Assembly (NCBI GenBank): GCA_964556425.1
Contig: CAZKWC010000006.1
Span: 15,782 to 79,781, forward strand
DNA from: JALQUL01 sp964556425
GTDB taxonomy: Bacteria; Pseudomonadota; Gammaproteobacteria; Burkholderiales; Burkholderiaceae_C
DNA: 64,000 bases
Direction: 5' to 3'
Shown: in pieces, positions 51,594 to 61,269 of the stretch
Layout of the letters: every line of letters starts with the position of its first letter
Position numbering within the stretch: position 1 is the first letter of the stretch
Notes under the pieces: generated by a model
The model's input: the letters and a program-made list of their open reading frames with translations, nothing else
The model's database searches: none
What the model was told of the DNA's origin: nothing
Program-made: the position numbers and the translations under genes

Positions 51594-52199
51594 TTGAATC
51601 CTATTGACCCACTCCAAAATGCGATCGATGCTCTAGCTTGTTTGCCAGGGGTGGGGCCTAAATCTGCCTCTCGAATGGTCTATCACTTATTACTCCAAGA
51701 TAGACCAACTGCTTTAAAAATTGCAGCGACTTTACAAGCTGCAGTTCAAGAGGTGGGGCACTGTAATAAGTGTCACACGCTTACTCATTTAAATTTATGT
51801 GAAATATGCGCTGACTCCACTCGAGATGAGTCACGGCTTTGCATAATTGAAACACCAGCTGATCAAGCTGCCCTTGAAAAAACAGGTGTTTATAAGGGCT
51901 ATTATTTTGTATTAATGGGCAAACTAAGCCCCCATGAAGGCATTGGCCCACATGATTTAGGCATGGTCAATTTGTTCAATTTATTCCAAACTGACGAGTC
52001 TGGTCAAAGCCCAATTAAAGAAGTCATTATTGCCACCAATTTTACCGCCGAAGGTGAAGTCACCGCTCATGTGATTGCACAGGCTTTAAAAAACAAAGGG
52101 GTGGTAGTGACTCGATTAGCTAGAGGAATTCCTGCTGGAAGCGAACTGGAATATGTAGATTTATCTACCATTGCCCACGCAATGGTAGATAGAAAATAA
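51594..52199 (+). CDS. recR: Recombination protein RecR
   Basis: Acts with RecF and RecO to load RecA at gaps. The 201 residues contain the helix-hairpin-helix LACLPGVGPKSASRMVYHLL, a C4 zinc finger (CNKCHTLTHLNLCEIC) and a Toprim domain with LCIIETPADQAALEKTG and VLMGKLSPHEGIGPHDLG. The start is probably TTG at 51594, giving MNPIDPLQNAIDAL, with no recognisable ribosome site; translation may depend on upstream coupling or be low. Confidence 0.94.
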   Translation: MNPIDPLQNAIDALACLPGVGPKSASRMVYHLLLQDRPTALKIAATLQAAVQEVGHCNKCHTLTHLNLCEICADSTRDESRLCIIETPADQAALEKTGVYKGYYFVLMGKLSPHEGIGPHDLGMVNLFNLFQTDESGQSPIKEVIIATNFTAEGEVTAHVIAQALKNKGVVVTRLARGIPAGSELEYVDLSTIAHAMVDRK

Positions 52200-52245
52200 A
52201 GGCATTAAAAATAATCCACTAATAATAATTTACGCCATTTGAGAC

Positions 52246-54054
52246 TTAAGTATTTTTATTTTTATTTTTACCCTTGCCTTTGCCGGTATTTTTATTATTT
52301 TGCTTTTTAGTGCTCAAGCCTACATTGCTTACTGATTTTTTACTAGTTCTTTTTCCGCTTGCCAATTGTTTACCAGCCTTAGCGCCAGATTTACCCTTTG
52401 CTTGTACCAATTGTTTGTTAGACGGTACATAAATAATCAATCCTTTTGTGCCTTTTAAAGTGGTTTTGACATTGATGTTATTCCATTGCGCAACCAAAGA
52501 AGGGGTCAGCCCATAACGTTTTGAGAAACTATCAATGGTATCTTTAGGCTTGATTTTGATATATTTCTTTATTAAAGTAATTTCTGGGGCGAAGTCAATT
52601 TTTGCGTTATCAAGCACCTGTTCTGAAACATCTTTTTGGAACTCGTTTTGCCTTCTAATCACCAGAGTAGAACCCGCTTTAATTTTGACCCTAGGTGGAA
52701 TCCGATTGACTTCACGTAGTTCGCTTTCAGACATATTGACTAGTTCTGAAACTGCATTGACAGTCATATCTTGTTTGGCCGTCCAGGCAGTCCAAGTAGC
52801 TAGGGGTTTGCTCCCCATGGCCTTTAAGTTGGTTTCGAATACAGATGCATTGTCCCAAGGCAATAAAATCTGTGGTGTACCAGCCGCTAAAATCACAGGC
52901 TTGTTGGCCGATGGATTAAGTGCCTTAAAGTCATCAAGTCGCACTTGTGCTAATTTGGCTGCAAGCACCACATCAATATCTCTAGAAATATTCACAGATG
53001 CAAAATAAGGATGATCTGGAATCTCTGGTAGTTCAGAGCTAAAAGATTCAGGTGCGCTAATAATGTTTTTAACCGCCTGAAGCTTAGGCACATATAGCCT
53101 TGTTTCGGCTGGCATGTTTAAGTCTTCATATTGCAGTCCCAAGCCCGCTTTTTGATTTTTTGCAATGGCACGACTTACACTACCTTCGCCCCAGTTGTAG
53201 GCGGCTAAAGCCAAATGCCAATCACCAAACATACCATAAAGTTTTTGTAGGTAGTCAAGAGCTGCTTTAGTAGAAGCTAAAACATCACGGCGTTCATCAC
53301 GAAACATATTTTGTTTTAAATCAAAATATTCGCCTGTACGGGGCATAAATTGCCACATTCCAGCCGCCTTTGCACTAGAGACGGCTTGCGGGTTAAAGGC
53401 ACTTTCTACAAAAGGTAAAAGTGCTAACTCGGTTGGCATATTACGACGCTCTAACTCTTCAACAATAAAATAAAGATATTTTCTAGAACGCTCGGTCATA
53501 CGCAAAATATAGTCAGGTCTAGACGAGTACCATTGTTCACGGTCTTTTACCAAACTATTATCAAGATTAGGCATTGCATAGCCACGGCGAATACGCTCCC
53601 AAATATTTTGTGAGTTAGAACTTGTATTGGGTTTTAAACTAAGCGCATTATTGTTCTCGCCTAGTCGCATTTCTGGACTAATTTGTAATGCAGGGGACTT
53701 AATGGGTTCAGAACGAATAATGGCATTGACCACTGGCGGACTAGGTAAATAAGTAGGTGTATTACCTGTTGTGCCATTATTCGGATTGGTAATATTACTC
53801 GCTCCAGTATGACTTGCCGGCAACATAGGGCCGGGCGGTAAGCTCACATGATGCAAAGGTTTATACACATTGACTGAGGGTGTTTTTTCGACAGGAGTAA
53901 CACTTGATGCATTGCTTGTATTGCCGCCTGAGAAATCATCTTGATCTCGGGTGGCTGCAAGTGTAGCTGTATTGGTTGTTATGATGGGGCAAGCCAGTAA
54001 GACCACTATTAGCCATTGTTTTGCTTTAGGGAAATTAATCAATTGAGAGATCAT
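52246..54054 (-). CDS. mltD: Membrane-bound lytic murein transglycosylase D
   Basis: Cleaves peptidoglycan glycan strands with anhydromuramic acid formation. The 602 residues begin with a signal-like hydrophobic segment (WLIVVLLACPIITT); the Cys suggests a possible but imperfect lipobox. The SLT domain (about 190-330) has the catalytic Glu in LALLPFVESAFNP, then GMWQFMPRTGEYF and ALAAYNWGEGSV. One or two C-terminal LysM domains (KIKPKDTIDSFSKRYGLTPSLVAQWN) bind peptidoglycan. The last ~50 residues are Lys/Asn-rich. It is 3 bases downstream of gloB and probably co-transcribed. Confidence 0.92.
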   Translation of the reverse strand: MISQLINFPKAKQWLIVVLLACPIITTNTATLAATRDQDDFSGGNTSNASSVTPVEKTPSVNVYKPLHHVSLPPGPMLPASHTGASNITNPNNGTTGNTPTYLPSPPVVNAIIRSEPIKSPALQISPEMRLGENNNALSLKPNTSSNSQNIWERIRRGYAMPNLDNSLVKDREQWYSSRPDYILRMTERSRKYLYFIVEELERRNMPTELALLPFVESAFNPQAVSSAKAAGMWQFMPRTGEYFDLKQNMFRDERRDVLASTKAALDYLQKLYGMFGDWHLALAAYNWGEGSVSRAIAKNQKAGLGLQYEDLNMPAETRLYVPKLQAVKNIISAPESFSSELPEIPDHPYFASVNISRDIDVVLAAKLAQVRLDDFKALNPSANKPVILAAGTPQILLPWDNASVFETNLKAMGSKPLATWTAWTAKQDMTVNAVSELVNMSESELREVNRIPPRVKIKAGSTLVIRRQNEFQKDVSEQVLDNAKIDFAPEITLIKKYIKIKPKDTIDSFSKRYGLTPSLVAQWNNINVKTTLKGTKGLIIYVPSNKQLVQAKGKSGAKAGKQLASGKRTSKKSVSNVGLSTKKQNNKNTGKGKGKNKNKNT

Positions 54055-54057
54055 CTT

Positions 54058-54834
54058 TTAAAACTCATTTTTCCATTTTCTAAGAGCAGTGAAAATGGCA
54101 ATATCTTGGAGTTCGCAAGCACTATGCTTTTGAACTGATTGTTGAATGTCGTGACATCTAATTCTAAGAAAAGGATTGATTTGATGTTCAAGTGCCAACA
54201 TTGAGGGTACGGTTTTAATGCCAGCTTGTCGTTGTTCTTTACAAAGAACAGCAAAATCAAGTAAAGCAGTGTTGCCTGGGTCAACTGTTTTAGCAAAAGC
54301 CAAATTGGCTAGCGTGTATTCATGTGCGCAATAAATCAAGGTATTTACTGGCAATTCAGATAACTTATCTAGCGATTCTAACATTTGTGCTGGTGTGCCT
54401 TCAAATAATCGACCACATCCTGCAACAAATAAAGTGTCCCCAGTAAACAAAACCGATTGTTCTTCAAGGTCTGGAAAATGATAACAAACATGATCCAAGG
54501 TATGTCCTGGGGTTGCTATAACTCTAGCATTTAATCCTAAAACTTCAATGTTATCAAGGTCTTCGACCATTTTAAAGGTGCCTTCGACTTGAATTTTTGA
54601 GCTTTCAGGCAAATAAACAGTTGTGTTAAAAATGTTTTGTAAGAGCTTAATTCCACCCGTATGATCAGCATGATGATGTGTGATTAAAATGCTATCAAGT
54701 GCTAAGTTATTAGCTTTTAGATAATCTGCAACTAGTTGTCCGTCGCCAGGGTCGATCACGGTGGCACTTTCAGAATTGGTGATTAACCAAATATAGTTAT
54801 CGGTAAAAGCAGGCAAACCAATGATTTTTTTCAT
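54058..54834 (-). CDS. gloB: Hydroxyacylglutathione hydrolase (glyoxalase II)
   Basis: Hydrolyses S-lactoylglutathione to lactate and glutathione. Metallo-beta-lactamase fold of 258 residues; the binuclear metal site is ITHHHADHTGG, with further ligands in ATPGHTLDHVCYH and LFTGDTLFVAGCGRLFEGT and the late His in YCAHEYTLANL. The ATG at 54834 is preferred; a start at 54867 would overlap the start of the divergent methyltransferase gene. It forms an operon with mltD. Confidence 0.94.
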   Translation of the reverse strand: MKKIIGLPAFTDNYIWLITNSESATVIDPGDGQLVADYLKANNLALDSILITHHHADHTGGIKLLQNIFNTTVYLPESSKIQVEGTFKMVEDLDNIEVLGLNARVIATPGHTLDHVCYHFPDLEEQSVLFTGDTLFVAGCGRLFEGTPAQMLESLDKLSELPVNTLIYCAHEYTLANLAFAKTVDPGNTALLDFAVLCKEQRQAGIKTVPSMLALEHQINPFLRIRCHDIQQSVQKHSACELQDIAIFTALRKWKNEF

Positions 54835-54865
54835 AATAACTTTGTTCAATAGAGGGTCATGATTC

Positions 54866-55627
54866 ATGCTTATTCAGTGGCAAGAGACAGCATTTGGTCA
54901 AAATATCTTTAATTGGGAACAACAACAACTCGATGAATTAACCGCCAATATTTTTGGGTATTACTCACTGCAGTTGGGTTTAACCGAGCATGATTTACTT
55001 CACGCCAATAGAATGCCATATAAATGGCGAGCACAACTTGTACAAAGTCAAGAAACAAGTCAATTACCTCAGTTTTTTGACAATTTAGTAGTATGTCCAG
55101 AATATCTACCTTTTGCGAGTAACTCAATTGATTTATTATTGTTACCCCACACACTTGAAACTTCAGAAAACCCCATGCAGGTATTGAGAGAAGTAGAGCG
55201 AGTTTTAGTCCCAGAAGGTCGTATTTTGCTGACTTGTTTGAATCCGTGGCGTAACTTTACCGCAGGTTTACAAAAAAGAAAAACATTCCAAAACTCAGAT
55301 TATAAAGTGGCCACCACTACACTGGAGTGGCTAAGTCATAAAAGACTAACTGATTGGTTAAAATTATTGGGATTTGAAATTGAGTTGTTAAAATTTGGAG
55401 TGCATCGTCCTGTTATTCAATCGGCTTCGCTACTCAATAAATTAGACTTTTTAGACCAGCTTGGGTCAAAAATTTTACCTATAAGCGGGGCAGTTTTTTT
55501 AATAATGGCTGTCAAGCGAGTTCCTTCTATTCGCTTATTAAGTACTAAATGGCAAACTCAACAAAAATCTACCCCGATTGGCGTACCGATTAGAAAAGAC
55601 ATCCATACAAATCATCTCAAAAAATAA
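54866..55627 (+). CDS. Class I SAM-dependent methyltransferase, gloB-linked
   Basis: The 253 residues resemble Methyltransf_11-type enzymes, but the N-terminal SAM motif is degraded, as in this family generally. DLLLLPHTLETSENPMQVLREVERVLVPEGRILLTCLNPW is the recognisable core. The family is typically encoded between gloB and rnhA in Betaproteobacteria, as here. Substrate unknown. It is divergent from gloB by 31 bases, so the promoters overlap, and it is followed closely by rnhA (15 bases). Confidence 0.85.
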   Translation: MLIQWQETAFGQNIFNWEQQQLDELTANIFGYYSLQLGLTEHDLLHANRMPYKWRAQLVQSQETSQLPQFFDNLVVCPEYLPFASNSIDLLLLPHTLETSENPMQVLREVERVLVPEGRILLTCLNPWRNFTAGLQKRKTFQNSDYKVATTTLEWLSHKRLTDWLKLLGFEIELLKFGVHRPVIQSASLLNKLDFLDQLGSKILPISGAVFLIMAVKRVPSIRLLSTKWQTQQKSTPIGVPIRKDIHTNHLKK

Positions 55628-55642
55628 ATTAAAAGGATAACT

Positions 55643-56098
55643 ATGACGGTAGTTGAAATGTTCGCAGATGGTGCTTGTAAAGGCAATCCTGGGCCAGGAG
55701 GTTGGGGTGTTTTGTTGCAATCTGGAAAAGCTGAAAAAAAATTATTTGGCGGTGAAGCCCAAACCACCAATAATCGTATGGAGTTAACTGCTGTGATTGA
55801 AGGGCTAAAATCTTTAAAACGACCATGCACAGTTAATATTCATCTTGATAGCCAATATGTTTTAAAAGGCATCACTGAATGGATGGCAGCTTGGAAGGCC
55901 AGAGGCTGGAAAACGGCGTCAAAATCAGCGGTTAAAAATGAAGATCTTTGGCGTCAATTGGATCAGTTAGTAAGTCAATCGGGGCATGACTTGCATTGGC
56001 ATTGGATTAAGGGGCACAGTGGTCATTTTGGTAACGAAGCCGCCGATGCATTGGCCAATCAAGGAGTCGAAAGTCTACTAGCTAATAACGCTGAGTAG
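55643..56098 (+). CDS. rnhA: Ribonuclease HI
   Basis: Degrades the RNA strand of RNA-DNA hybrids. The 151 residues have the four catalytic acids: Asp in MFADGACKGNPGPGG, Glu in NNRMELTAVIEGL, Asp in IHLDSQYV and Asp in GNEAADALANQG. The His loop KGHSGHFG is present. It is a normal length and co-transcribed with the methyltransferase gene. The dnaQ gene, often adjacent in relatives, does not follow; a repeat-containing spacer does. Confidence 0.96.
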   Translation: MTVVEMFADGACKGNPGPGGWGVLLQSGKAEKKLFGGEAQTTNNRMELTAVIEGLKSLKRPCTVNIHLDSQYVLKGITEWMAAWKARGWKTASKSAVKNEDLWRQLDQLVSQSGHDLHWHWIKGHSGHFGNEAADALANQGVESLLANNAE

Positions 56099-56237
56099 TA
56101 GTGTTTAAATAGGCTTCAACAAAACTTTTTGTGGCCTTCATGTGATGGGCATAGACAATTAAACTAGCGGGTTCTGTGTCTCATTGCAATTTTTTTGGGT
56201 TTAAAAATTTACCTAATAGTTCATTCTAGTGCTTAGT

Positions 56238-56317
56238 ATGCCTGCATGTATTGAGCTTTTCTATGGGCGGCTTAGTTATTTTTGTCACACAGATGTGTTA
56301 AAAAAGTGGTTTAATTC
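56238..56317. repeat. Interspersed repeat, copy C
   Basis: In the 281-base spacer after rnhA. It shares ATGCCTG, TTGAG, GGCGGCTT and the exact 12-mer GTGGTTTAATTC, in order, with 19320-19373. The left part of the spacer (56118-56160) has a looser likeness to the left part of copies A and B. Confidence 0.4.
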
Positions 56318-56379
56318 ACATCAATTGAATTACCAGTACTGTGTCATTCATCTAATATAAAATTTGAGGAAGTAAAAAC

Positions 56380-58071
56380 ATGGCATTTAGTAAGCCTTAT
56401 TTAGCAGTTGCAATTGTAGGTATTTTGGGTGTTTCTGCCGCGGCTTGGTGGGTCCAAAATTCATCAAATACCAATTCTGACACCTCCTCAAATTCAAAAA
56501 CCACAATGCCAACCAGTGATAAGACTGGAAAACCAAGCAATAGTGGCGCTGGTGGCCCTGGTGGTCAGCGTCCTGCGTCCGTAGAGGTTGTACAACTAGA
56601 GGCAAGCCAAGTACAAGATGATGTGCAGTCGGTAGGTTCTTTAAAGTCCAAGCAAAATGTGATGTTGCGCCCTGAAGTAGCAGGCAGAGTCGTGTCATTG
56701 GGCTTTACCGATGGAGATAGAGTGAGGGCAGGGCAGGTATTAGTGCAACTAGATGATGCTCTTCAACGTGCAGAGGTAAAACAAGCACAAGCACAAGTGG
56801 CAATAGCAGCCGCTAACTTTAAACGCAATCAAGAGCTTGTTGCTGAAAACTTTGTTTCTAAAAGGGTGCTTGATGAAAGTGACGCTAGCCTTCAAGTGGC
56901 TAAAGCACAATTAGAGTTATCTTGTGCAAGATGGTTAAGAACTACAGTGGTAGCTCCTTTTAACGGCACCTTAGGCCTGCGCAATGTGAACTTGGGTGAT
57001 TATGTCAAAGATGGTGCCGACCTTGTTGGTCTAGAAGACACCAGCTCGATGTTGGTTGATTTTAAATTACCAGAAAAATTTGCTAATAAAGTCAAACCAG
57101 GCTTAAAAGTTCAAGTTTTATTAGATTCATTTCCTAATCGTCAATTTGCAGCCACTGTCTTAGCGATTGACCCCGCCATAGATGTAAATGGTAGGGCGCT
57201 ATCAGTACGGGCGGTATTACCCAACAATATGGGTGAGGCAGTCGTGAATAAAGAAGCTAACTCTAGAGGAGTAGGTGGCAATTTAAATAGTCCAAGTGCG
57301 GCAGCTTCATCTGCTTCGACACCTCTATCTGCGACAAATAGCGTCGTAACATCTTCAGTTACTATTGTGAATAAAAAAGCAATGGCACCAAGCGATAAGG
57401 GAGATGCTAATAATAACAAGCAAGTCAAAAAAAATGCCCCTTTACAAAAAGATTTGGCCCAAGCTTTAGGTTGTATGTTACCTAATAAGTCAAATAATAT
57501 GACGGCCACTGTAGCTCCTCTTGCACCCAATAGTGTCAAAGGACCAATGCCATTAAAGCCTGGTATGTTTGCCAGAGTGGTAACCGTATTCTCGGTAAAA
57601 GAAAACGCCATTATGGTGCCTGAAGAAGCCATTGTGCCCCAAGGCGGTAAACAGTTTGTGATGCGAGTGGTGGCACCTGAAGAAGTTCCACCAGAAATTA
57701 TGGTTGCTGCCAAAGCAGCCGCTGCCTCTGCTGCTTTAGCCAGCAACGGTCCTGTGGATAAAAATAAAACACCAGCTACTGATGGTAATAAAGCTAACGC
57801 GCCAGAGGCACCAAAATTAGTTTCTTTGCGCCAAGAAGTTAAATTAGGTTTAAGAAAAGCAGGAAAAGTGGAAATACTGGAAGGTTTGCAACTAGGTCAA
57901 ACCATTGTAGTGGCAGGTCAGCAGCGTTTACAAAAAGATGTCACCCCTGTTCGAGTAGTGCCATCTGCAAGACCTGAGGGTCGTGGTGGCAATCCTAATT
58001 CTGCTGCAAATTCTAGTGCAAACCCAGCTTCTAGCAGCGGTTCAATGGCTAGTCCGGCTGCAAGTCGTTAA
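56380..58071 (+). CDS. RND efflux periplasmic adaptor (membrane fusion protein) with large inserts
   Basis: Tripartite efflux adaptor. An N-terminal signal-anchor lies at residues 7-25, followed by a Ser/Asn/Gly linker. The lipoyl/hairpin domain (about 95-215) has RPEVAGRVVSLGFTDGDRV and ARWLRTTVVAPFNGTLGLR; a beta-barrel and a membrane-proximal domain with LKPGMFARVVTVFS and VPEEAIVPQGGKQFV follow. Normal members have about 380-400 residues; this one has 563. Two low-complexity inserts (about 284-391 and 432-480) and a Ser/Ala/Asn tail account for the difference. AGGAAG precedes the ATG. Operon with the transporter, 13 bases apart. Confidence 0.9.
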   Translation: MAFSKPYLAVAIVGILGVSAAAWWVQNSSNTNSDTSSNSKTTMPTSDKTGKPSNSGAGGPGGQRPASVEVVQLEASQVQDDVQSVGSLKSKQNVMLRPEVAGRVVSLGFTDGDRVRAGQVLVQLDDALQRAEVKQAQAQVAIAAANFKRNQELVAENFVSKRVLDESDASLQVAKAQLELSCARWLRTTVVAPFNGTLGLRNVNLGDYVKDGADLVGLEDTSSMLVDFKLPEKFANKVKPGLKVQVLLDSFPNRQFAATVLAIDPAIDVNGRALSVRAVLPNNMGEAVVNKEANSRGVGGNLNSPSAAASSASTPLSATNSVVTSSVTIVNKKAMAPSDKGDANNNKQVKKNAPLQKDLAQALGCMLPNKSNNMTATVAPLAPNSVKGPMPLKPGMFARVVTVFSVKENAIMVPEEAIVPQGGKQFVMRVVAPEEVPPEIMVAAKAAAASAALASNGPVDKNKTPATDGNKANAPEAPKLVSLRQEVKLGLRKAGKVEILEGLQLGQTIVVAGQQRLQKDVTPVRVVPSARPEGRGGNPNSAANSSANPASSSGSMASPAASR

Positions 58072-58084
58072 TTGGAGATGATTG

Positions 58085-61000
58085 ATGAAACTATCTGAAA
58101 TCTCTATTCGAAGGCCGGTATTTGCAACGGTTTTATCACTACTGATTGTATTAATTGGTGCTGTTGCTTTTCAGGGTCTTACGGTTCGTGAGTATCCCAA
58201 AATTGATGAACCCGTTGTATCGGTGCAAACTCGATTTGCTGGCGCCTCTAGTGAGGTAATGGAAAGTCAAGTTACCAAAATTTTGGAAGACTCTTTAGCT
58301 GGCATTGAGGGGGTTGATATTATTACCTCTACCAGTCGCCAAGAGCAAAGTAATATCACGGTTCGATTCGCACTGTCACGCGAAGCCGACTCCGCAGCCG
58401 CCGATGTACGGGATAAAGTTTCAAGGGTCAGGCAAAGATTACCGCAAGGTATTGACGAGCCAGTTATGGCCAAGGTAGAGGCCGATGCTTCACCGGTTAT
58501 TTTCTTGTCGCTTAACTCAGATGCTCACACGCCCTTACAGTTGTCCTCTATGGCCAACTTATTGGTGAAACCCGTATTACAGACAGCCCCTGGGGCTTCT
58601 GATGTAGTGGTTTATGGTGAACGCAAATTTTCTATGCAGGTGCAACTTGACCCTGATAGATTAGCTGCCTATAAACTCACCACACAAGATGTGGAAGATG
58701 CCATTCGTAGAGCTAATTTAGAAGTACCCGCTGGTCGTATTGAAAGTAATTTACGTGAGTTTAGTGTTACTACCTCTACTGACTTAAAACAAGCCAGAGA
58801 GTTTGGTGCAGTGGTGGTGAAGTCGGTTAATGGGCAAGCCATTCGCTTATCAGATATAGCCAAAATTTTTGAGGGCCCAGTTAATGAACGCACAAGTGTG
58901 AGGCTCAATGGCAAAGACTCGGTAGGACTTGGTGTCATTCGTCAAGCTCAGGCCAACCCACTCGAGTTGTCAGCAGGCGTAAGAGCTCTATTAGAAAAAA
59001 TTCAAAAAGACTTACCTGAAGGTGTGAAAGTAGAAATTGCCAATGATAATTCGGTTTTTATTGACCGCTCTATTAAAGAGGTGTTTAAAACATTTATCGA
59101 AGCCTCTTTGTTAGTGGCATTAGTTATTTTTGTATTTTTAAGAACCCTGCGTGCTTCTATTATTCCATTGTTGGCTATTCCGGTAGCCATTATTGGTACT
59201 TTTGCTTTAATGGGCTTAGCTGGTTTTACTATCAATACGCTTACCTTATTGGCTTTGGTGTTAGCTATTGGTTTGGTAGTCGATGATGCGATTGTGATGC
59301 TAGAGAATATTTACCGGCATATAGAAGAAGGATTGAGTCCGTTTCAGGCCGCTTTAAAAGGCTCTAGAGAGGTGGGGTTTGCAATTGTTGCTATGACCCT
59401 TACGTTGGTGGCGGTTTACGCCCCCTTAGCCTTTACGCCTGGCCGTACAGGCCGATTATTTACCGAGTTTGCGTTGGCTTTAGCGGGTTCGGTCTTGGTG
59501 TCGGGTTTGGTTGCCTTAACCCTTTCTCCAATGTTAAGTGCCTTATTATTGAAGCACAACCCAAACCCTTCTTGGTTTGATAGAGGCATGGAAAAGGTCC
59601 TAACCAAAATTAGTTCTGGTTATGCAGCTGTTTTAAACTTGGTGTTAAAAAACCGCTGGATTGTGATTGTAATTATGCTGTTGAGTGGCCTTGCTTCTTG
59701 GTGGACTTTATCGGTCATTAAGCGTGAGTTAGCCCCAATTGAAGATAGGGGAGTGGTATTGGTGCAAATGAATGCCCCTGACGGCTCTACTGTAGCCTAC
59801 ACCAGCAAGTATGCCAAAATGATTGAAAAAATTGGTTCTGATTACCCAGAGTTCGATAGAATTTTTGCCATTGTAGGAAATCCTACAGTGGGTCAAGGCA
59901 ATGTATTTTTAAGAACCACGCCTTGGGAAGAACGCAGCCGTACAACCCAAGAGTTAGCCAAAGAAATTGGCCCTAAAGTGGCTGCGTTGGCAGGCGTAAG
60001 CGCCAATACCAATACGCCGCCTTCATTGGGTCAAGGCTTTACACAGCGTCCGGTAAGTTTTGTAATTATTACGAGTGACACCTATCAAAATTTATCTGCT
60101 GCAGTAAGATCAATGCAGGAAGAAATAGCTAAAAATCCTGGACTTATTCAGGTCGATACCGATTTACGTCTAAACAAACCCGAAATCCGTCTAGAAGTCG
60201 ATCGTGAGCGGGCCATTGATATGGGAGTCGGTGTCGATGTGGTTGCAAGAACCATAGAGACTATGTTGGGCGGACGTTCTGTGACTCGTTACAAACGAGA
60301 AGGTGAGCAATATGATGTGATTGTAAAAACCAGTCCTAATTCGCAAGATACTCCTGACGACATTGAGAAAATATTTGTGCGTGGTAAAAATGATGCCATG
60401 ATTCCTTTGTCTTCGTTAGTGAAATTAAGGGAAGTGGTTGCGCCTCGTGAACTCAACCACTTTGGCCAAAGACGTTCTGCCGTCATTAGTGCTAATTTGG
60501 CACCCAACTATTCATTGGGCGAAGCTTTAGATTTTATGGATGCAACAGCAGCCAAAGTTTTAAAACCGGGCTACACCACTAATTTGACGGGCTCTAGTCG
60601 AGAGTTTAGAAAATCAGCTGATGCACTGAGTTTGGTGTTTATTTTGGCACTGGTGTTTATCTTTTTAGTGATGGCCGCACAATTTGAAAGCTTTATTGAC
60701 CCATTTGTGATATTGTTAAGCGTACCACTGTCTATGGCTGGAGCCTTGTTGGCCTTGCACTTTACAGGTGGCTCGCTTAATGTGTTCAGCCAGATTGGTT
60801 TAATAACTTTGGTGGGCTTAATATCTAAACATGGTATTTTGATAGTCGAGTTTGCCAATCAATTAAGGCTAGAGGGAGTTTCTACCCTTGAGGCAATTAA
60901 ACGCTCTGCAGAGCAGCGTTTACGCCCTATCTTAATGACCACAGGAGCAATGGTTTTGGGTGCTATTCCTTTAGCACTATCAACCGGAGCTGGCGCAGAA

Positions 61001-61156
61001 AGTCGTCAGCAAATTGGTTGGGTAATTGTAGGCGGTATGACTTTGGGAACTTTGTTAACCATTTTTGTCGTGCCTACTATGTACACCTTATTTGCACGCA
61101 AAACTACCCCCGGTCCTAATTTAGAAGCTGATAATAGTTTTATAGCTAATGCTTAG
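58085..61156 (+). CDS. RND efflux transporter, inner-membrane (AcrB/MexB family)
   Basis: Proton-driven multidrug exporter of 1023 residues with 12 membrane helices and two large periplasmic loops. It begins MKLSEISIRRPVFATVLSLL. TM4 carries the double Asp of the proton relay (LVLAIGLVVDDAIVMLEN). FTPGRTGRLF and the C-terminal ISKHGILIVEFANQL, LRPILMTTGAMVLGAIPLAL complete the pattern. The start is the ATG at 58085 with GGAGA just before. It is shorter than E. coli AcrB (1049), closest in appearance to the MexK/OqxB-like or MdtB-like group. No outer-membrane channel gene follows. Confidence 0.94.
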   Translation: MKLSEISIRRPVFATVLSLLIVLIGAVAFQGLTVREYPKIDEPVVSVQTRFAGASSEVMESQVTKILEDSLAGIEGVDIITSTSRQEQSNITVRFALSREADSAAADVRDKVSRVRQRLPQGIDEPVMAKVEADASPVIFLSLNSDAHTPLQLSSMANLLVKPVLQTAPGASDVVVYGERKFSMQVQLDPDRLAAYKLTTQDVEDAIRRANLEVPAGRIESNLREFSVTTSTDLKQAREFGAVVVKSVNGQAIRLSDIAKIFEGPVNERTSVRLNGKDSVGLGVIRQAQANPLELSAGVRALLEKIQKDLPEGVKVEIANDNSVFIDRSIKEVFKTFIEASLLVALVIFVFLRTLRASIIPLLAIPVAIIGTFALMGLAGFTINTLTLLALVLAIGLVVDDAIVMLENIYRHIEEGLSPFQAALKGSREVGFAIVAMTLTLVAVYAPLAFTPGRTGRLFTEFALALAGSVLVSGLVALTLSPMLSALLLKHNPNPSWFDRGMEKVLTKISSGYAAVLNLVLKNRWIVIVIMLLSGLASWWTLSVIKRELAPIEDRGVVLVQMNAPDGSTVAYTSKYAKMIEKIGSDYPEFDRIFAIVGNPTVGQGNVFLRTTPWEERSRTTQELAKEIGPKVAALAGVSANTNTPPSLGQGFTQRPVSFVIITSDTYQNLSAAVRSMQEEIAKNPGLIQVDTDLRLNKPEIRLEVDRERAIDMGVGVDVVARTIETMLGGRSVTRYKREGEQYDVIVKTSPNSQDTPDDIEKIFVRGKNDAMIPLSSLVKLREVVAPRELNHFGQRRSAVISANLAPNYSLGEALDFMDATAAKVLKPGYTTNLTGSSREFRKSADALSLVFILALVFIFLVMAAQFESFIDPFVILLSVPLSMAGALLALHFTGGSLNVFSQIGLITLVGLISKHGILIVEFANQLRLEGVSTLEAIKRSAEQRLRPILMTTGAMVLGAIPLALSTGAGAESRQQIGWVIVGGMTLGTLLTIFVVPTMYTLFARKTTPGPNLEADNSFIANA

Positions 61157-61269
61157 AAACCAATAAATAACATCGGTCTTATTTTTAGTGGGATTATTGC
61201 CCTATATTGTCGGACTCATGTGAAGCTTATCTAAATATTTATGAATTACCAATACTTTAAAGAGTTGAA

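Noticed and set aside
57141..57746. 201-residue minus-strand frame within the RND adaptor gene
   Set aside because: It lies opposite the low-complexity inserts, has no start context, and its hydrophobic look comes from the complementary Ala/Thr codons.
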